From UBA7236 sp964463165 (GTDB lineage: Bacteria; Bacteroidota; Bacteroidia; Chitinophagales; BACL12), in NCBI GenBank assembly GCA_964463165.1, contig CAYXBK010000016.1:1-64000 (forward strand): a DNA stretch of 64,000 nt, given 5' to 3'. The notes under the pieces were generated by a model. That model was not told where the DNA came from. It saw nothing but the letters and a program-made list of their open reading frames with translations, and did not search any database. Shown piece after piece: positions 60,556-64,000 of the stretch (the stretch's first letter is position 1; each line of letters begins with the position of its first letter). Made by a program: the position numbers and the translations under genes.

Positions 60556-60786
60556 CTATTTTGCGTCATCGTCATTGATCATAAAAGAAAGTGCGCCGGA
60601 AGGGCATTTATTTACCTGATTGATGATCTGTTCAGAAGTTGCGCCATCCATTTTTATCCATGGCCTTTCCCTGTTGTTAAAAACAGAAGGTAACCCTCTT
60701 ACGCAATTCCCCGAATGCCGGCAAAGTTTAGGTTGCCAGATGACTGTCACCTCACCATTTGTATAAAAATGTTTTTCAATTGCCAT
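60556..60786 (-). CDS. divergent single-cluster ferredoxin-like protein (Fer4_19)
   Basis: About 76 aa from the second ATG. It contains KLCRHSGNCVRGLPSVFNNR, RPWIKMDGA and NKCPSGALSF, the pattern of the Fer4_19 group, a small iron-sulphur domain with Cys-x5-Cys and a later Cys-Pro. Members are putative electron carriers or cluster-binding accessory proteins. The first ATG three codons upstream is also possible. Confidence 0.85.
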   Translation of the reverse strand: MAIEKHFYTNGEVTVIWQPKLCRHSGNCVRGLPSVFNNRERPWIKMDGATSEQIINQVNKCPSGALSFMINDDDAK

Positions 60787-60867
60787 AAAGTGCATTGTTC
60801 ATGAAACCAAAATTAATATATCAAAGTTTAGAAACAAATTATTGTTTTACTTTGCAAAAAAACAGGC

Positions 60868-61674
60868 ATGCAAAAAACAACTGAAGCGGAATCGAAATAC
60901 AGGCATCTTGAAAATATGTCCACTTCAGAGATATTGCGCTCCATGAATGCAGAAGATAAAACAGTGCCGCTAGCCATCGAAAAAGCATTGCCCCAAATTG
61001 AAAAGCTCGCGGATGAAATTGCCGACAAATTATTGAGTGGTGGCCGTTTGTTTTATATCGGTGCGGGCACATCCGGCAGGTTGGGAATTGTTGACGCCAG
61101 TGAATGCCCTCCCACTTTCGGGGTAGAGCAGGGATTGGTGGTTGGTATTATTGCCGGTGGCGATTCTGCAATCAGAAAAGCAGTTGAATTTGCTGAAGAT
61201 AATTTAAACGGCGCCTGGATTGATTTACAAAAACATACGATCAGTACAAAAGATATAGTTGTAGGAATTGCCGCATCGGGCACTACTCCATACGTGGTTG
61301 GAGGATTAATGAAATGCAGGGATGAAAAAATTACAACAGGCTGTATTGTATGTAATTATAATTCACCGGTTGCAGCACATTCCGATTTTCCGGTTGAAGT
61401 ACATGTGGGACCCGAATTTGTTACCGGATCAACAAGATTAAAAAGCGGTACGGCACAAAAATTAGTTTTAAATATGTTGTCGACAACAGTCATGATAAAA
61501 CTCGGACGTGTTGAAGACAATAAAATGGTAAACATGCAATTAACCAATAATAAATTAGTTGAACGCGGAACACAAATGGTGATGCATGCCTTGCAAACTG
61601 ATCATGAAACTGCACAAAAATATTTACTTGAAACCGGATCGGTGAAGAAGGCGATCGGGAAATACAGGAAGTGA
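60868..61674 (+). CDS. murQ: N-acetylmuramic acid 6-phosphate etherase
   Basis: 268-aa SIS-fold enzyme that cleaves the lactyl ether of MurNAc-6-phosphate to GlcNAc-6-phosphate during peptidoglycan recycling. The hallmark IGAGTSGRLGIVDASECPPT is at about 69-88, the catalytic-region Glu lies in it, and VGIAASGTTPYVVG and GSTRLKSGTAQKLVLNMLST follow. It is slightly shorter than typical enzymes of about 300 aa, lacking the C-terminal helical extension. TACTTTG 14 bp before the ATG could be a -7 box. Confidence 0.93.
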   Translation: MQKTTEAESKYRHLENMSTSEILRSMNAEDKTVPLAIEKALPQIEKLADEIADKLLSGGRLFYIGAGTSGRLGIVDASECPPTFGVEQGLVVGIIAGGDSAIRKAVEFAEDNLNGAWIDLQKHTISTKDIVVGIAASGTTPYVVGGLMKCRDEKITTGCIVCNYNSPVAAHSDFPVEVHVGPEFVTGSTRLKSGTAQKLVLNMLSTTVMIKLGRVEDNKMVNMQLTNNKLVERGTQMVMHALQTDHETAQKYLLETGSVKKAIGKYRK

Positions 61675-61763
61675 AAGGTAAATATTTTTTACTGAAAATA
61701 AAATCTCCAAAAATTTTTTTCTTCTGAAAATACAGAATAATTTTTCAACGTTAGAGATGCTGT

Positions 61764-62339
61764 ATGCAGGAACTAGAACCCTATTATAACTGGCGGGAAT
61801 ATTATACATCCGAAGAAGATGAACAAAGTCCTTTTTATGGAAAGGAATACAGTGAATTTGAATTCTCAAATGCGATCTATAATTATTTTATTCATCCGCA
61901 ATGGGATGAGTTCGGTTCGGCAACATTATATCTTAAAGTATTGTTTGCTGATTATGAACAACAGGTGATGATCATCGAACTGATCGGCGAATGGAACGAC
62001 TGCCTCTATAATGATATTATGTTTTTAAAAAGAGATGTGATTGATGAGTTTTCCTATCACGGAATAAATAAATTTATTTTGATCGGGGAAAATGTGCTGA
62101 ATTTCCACGGCGGAGATGAAGATTATTATGAAGAATGGTTCGACGAACTGGAAGACGGCTGGATTGCTTTCGTAAATTTTCGTGATCACGTGGAAGATGA
62201 ACTGATCCGGGCACATATCGATAAATACGTTTTATTGGGTGCACCGCTCAATAATCTGAACTGGCGGAAATACAAACCACAGGCACTGGCATTGCTGGTT
62301 GAAAATACTTTTCAAAAAAGACTTGGTGTCGGAAAATAA
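61764..62339 (+). CDS. hypothetical protein, 191 aa
   Basis: Acidic soluble protein rich in Tyr, Glu and Trp (YYNWREYYTSEEDEQSPFYG near the start, DYYEEWFDELEDGWIAF near residue 120). It resembles a conserved uncharacterised protein type of Bacteroidetes core genomes. No catalytic motif, signal peptide or membrane segment seen. It follows murQ after 89 bp and may share its transcript. Confidence 0.65.
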   Translation: MQELEPYYNWREYYTSEEDEQSPFYGKEYSEFEFSNAIYNYFIHPQWDEFGSATLYLKVLFADYEQQVMIIELIGEWNDCLYNDIMFLKRDVIDEFSYHGINKFILIGENVLNFHGGDEDYYEEWFDELEDGWIAFVNFRDHVEDELIRAHIDKYVLLGAPLNNLNWRKYKPQALALLVENTFQKRLGVGK

Positions 62340-62476
62340 ATAGATATCCCTCTTCTGCTTTTACGAGTGAGAGAAGTGTGATGTCTAAAATCTTTTCAAA
62401 TTTTTTTTAAAGTCGGATTCCTTTTCCTTTATTGGTTAAACTAGTTTTACTTTTATACGGTCAACCAAAATCAGCA

Positions 62477-63037
62477 ATGCCTTATATTCCGTTAGAAGAA
62501 CATCTGCCCGGCATAACCGGCCTCCTCGAATACAGCCCGATTACCGGCGCACCCATCCGCGAACTCACACAGGTATTATTGCGTGGGCCTTCCACGCTTA
62601 CCGAAGGTGAACGTGAATTAATCGCGACGATTGTTTCCTATACAAATCAATGCACATTTTGTATGACTGCCCATACCGCCGCCGCCGATATTCTTTTGGG
62701 TGATCCGGAAATTGCAGAAAAAATAAAACAGGATATTTCATCCGCACCCGTGAGTGAAAAAATGAAAGCATTGTTAACCATTGCATCCATGGTTGCCGAA
62801 AGCGGAAAAAGTGTTACGCAGGAGGCGATTGATCTGGCAAAAGAAAATGGTGCAACTGATCTTGAAATTCACGATACGGTTTTGATTGCCGCTTTATTTT
62901 GTTTGTACAACAGATATGTGGATGGACTAGCAACTGTAACGCCAGCCGATCCTGAATTTTATAAAGGAATGGCAGAGCGGTTAAAAAATAATGGCTACAA
63001 CAGATTGAAACAAGGTTATGATCATTTGAAAAAATAA
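62477..63037 (+). CDS. carboxymuconolactone decarboxylase / AhpD-like peroxidase-type protein
   Basis: 186-aa helical protein from the ATG at 62477. The active-site motif TNQCTFCMTAHTAAAD has the CxxC-x3-H arrangement of the AhpD/CMD family, thiol-dependent enzymes that reduce peroxides or act with alkylhydroperoxidases. N-terminal SPITGAPIRELTQVLLRG and later YNRYVDGLATVTPADP are typical of the uncharacterised peroxidase-related subfamily. An earlier in-frame start (62432) would add an unlikely hydrophobic leader. Confidence 0.85.
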   Translation: MPYIPLEEHLPGITGLLEYSPITGAPIRELTQVLLRGPSTLTEGERELIATIVSYTNQCTFCMTAHTAAADILLGDPEIAEKIKQDISSAPVSEKMKALLTIASMVAESGKSVTQEAIDLAKENGATDLEIHDTVLIAALFCLYNRYVDGLATVTPADPEFYKGMAERLKNNGYNRLKQGYDHLKK

Positions 63038-63054
63038 AAGTGAGCCGGACAGAA

Positions 63055-64000
63055 ATGCCTAATAAATTCTCAGCAGCTTATTTATATTCCGTTTTTGCAA
63101 TTTGTTTTGCCGGTGGTGTTTTTGGTGGTGTTACATCAACTTTAATGTCGTCTTACCTGCCGGTAGCTGTTAAAGATTTATCAGGTGAATCAACTTCAGA
63201 AAGAAATGATCAGGTAAGTGCGGTAATTAATTCTGTTTATTTATTCGGGATGATGTTCGGTGGAATTATTCTAGGAATTCTCGGAGATAAACACGGCAGA
63301 AAATTATCTGTTCAGCTATCCATTTTATTTCTCGGATTATTTACGGTGCTCACCGCAACTGCTTCCAGTTGGCCCCTTCTTGTTGTGTTCCGTTTTCTCA
63401 CAGGCTTCGGAGTTGGTGGTGTCCTCACCACAACAACGATTTTAATTGATGAAATATGGACTGCTAAAAATAAAGCGGTTGCTTTGGGAATATTATCCAT
63501 CACAATTCCGGTCGGGATATTTTCAGCCGGATTAATTACATATAATATCTTAAACTGGCGCACCGGGTTTTTAATCGGAATTATTCCGGTTCTCCTCGCA
63601 ATAATTTCCCACTGGTTAATTCCGGAATCAGAGAAATGGAAATTAAATAAAGAGTTGAGAAAAACAAATAAAAAAATAAAAGTGAATGTATTTCAGAAAG
63701 AAACCAGGAAAGATTTAGTTATCGGATGCATAATTTACGGATCCATGCTGATTGGTTTATGGGCCGTTTTTTCATGGCTGCCGACATGGGTACAATCATT
63801 ATTAAAAGATTCCGACGGGCAGAAGGAACGAGGCATCAGCATGATGCTGTTTGCAATCGGTGGATTATCAGGCGGATTTATTTCAGGCTGGGTGAGCAAT
63901 GCGATCGGTATGAAAAAATCGATGATCATTTGTTTTGCCGCAACTTTTATCTGCAGCTTTATTTTATTCAAATTAAACACAACCATTACCATTTTCAGTT
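63055..64000 (+). CDS. MFS transporter (partial, runs off the window)
   Basis: First 315 residues of a major facilitator superfamily transporter; the frame is still open at the last base. It has about nine membrane segments so far, the MFS loop motif GDKHGRKLS after segment 2, RFLTGFGVGGVLTT in segment 4 and a central charged loop. The early GGVFGGVTSTLMSSYLP and VYLFGMMFGG segments resemble SV2/sugar-acid type transporters. Substrate unknown. It starts 17 bp after the AhpD-like gene. Confidence 0.85.
   Translation, partial: MPNKFSAAYLYSVFAICFAGGVFGGVTSTLMSSYLPVAVKDLSGESTSERNDQVSAVINSVYLFGMMFGGIILGILGDKHGRKLSVQLSILFLGLFTVLTATASSWPLLVVFRFLTGFGVGGVLTTTTILIDEIWTAKNKAVALGILSITIPVGIFSAGLITYNILNWRTGFLIGIIPVLLAIISHWLIPESEKWKLNKELRKTNKKIKVNVFQKETRKDLVIGCIIYGSMLIGLWAVFSWLPTWVQSLLKDSDGQKERGISMMLFAIGGLSGGFISGWVSNAIGMKKSMIICFAATFICSFILFKLNTTITIFS

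Overview
The window is a Bacteroidetes (Sphingobacteriia/Chitinophagia-like) chromosome carrying a long accessory region. The host is inferred from a protein with a T9SS (Por) C-terminal sorting domain at 33.5 kb and from SD-less core genes of Bacteroidetes type: queA, fused ftcD, a NOP2/Sun RNA methylase, murQ and a M23 peptidase. No database search was possible; family names come from recognised motifs.

Layout. 0-2.3 kb: a small unknown gene, an AbiEi/AbiEii toxin-antitoxin pair and a degraded tyrosine-recombinase tail. 2.3-3.3 kb: core queA. 3.9-13.9 kb: accessory genes (nuclease-like protein, hipBA with a sigma70-like promoter, a zincin-like protein, a tail-anchored protein, a TM-GAF protein), then a P4-type tyrosine integrase with a cluster of CCCCC arm-type repeats. 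14.1-26.1 kb: a defence-like cargo with TIR-TPR, a Shedu (DUF4263) nuclease with a receiver-like N-terminus, HEPN-like proteins, a PD-(D/E)XK-like gene split by a possible frameshift, two adjacent proteins sharing an amyloid/RHIM-like motif, and a class II Fic protein. 26.1-31.2 kb: an SD-rich module of apparently proteobacterial style (ArdA-like, excisionase-like HTH, CHC2/Toprim protein, RadC-like, ArdC-like). 31.2-39.9 kb: variable cargo. 39.5-46.8 kb: mobilisation module (MobF relaxase-helicase, hairpin-rich candidate oriT, T4CP, helper proteins, HTH protein) with no type IV secretion genes, so an integrative mobilisable element rather than a self-transmissible ICE. 46.8-54.4 kb: surface protein, unknowns, a three-gene sensor/kinase/response-regulator operon, and a PIN-like pair. 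54.4-56.1 kb: a second AbiEi/AbiEii pair, paralogous to the first, immediately before tRNA-Leu and tRNA-Gly. 56.6-64 kb: ordinary core genes, ending in a truncated MFS transporter.

How it fits together. The relaxase, coupling protein and oriT would let the element ride on another conjugation machine; ArdA and ArdC would blunt host restriction on entry; the cargo looks mostly like anti-phage and toxin-antitoxin functions. Three 163-165 bp repeats, each closed by TTTGCATT/AATGCAAA and each lying 15-16 bp ahead of a paralogous 65-residue gene, look like a structured leader RNA or cassette boundary that I do not recognise. A second notable signal is the matched motif INI-x6-N-hydrophobic3-GD-[HN]-N at the C-terminus of a small membrane protein and the N-terminus of its operon partner.
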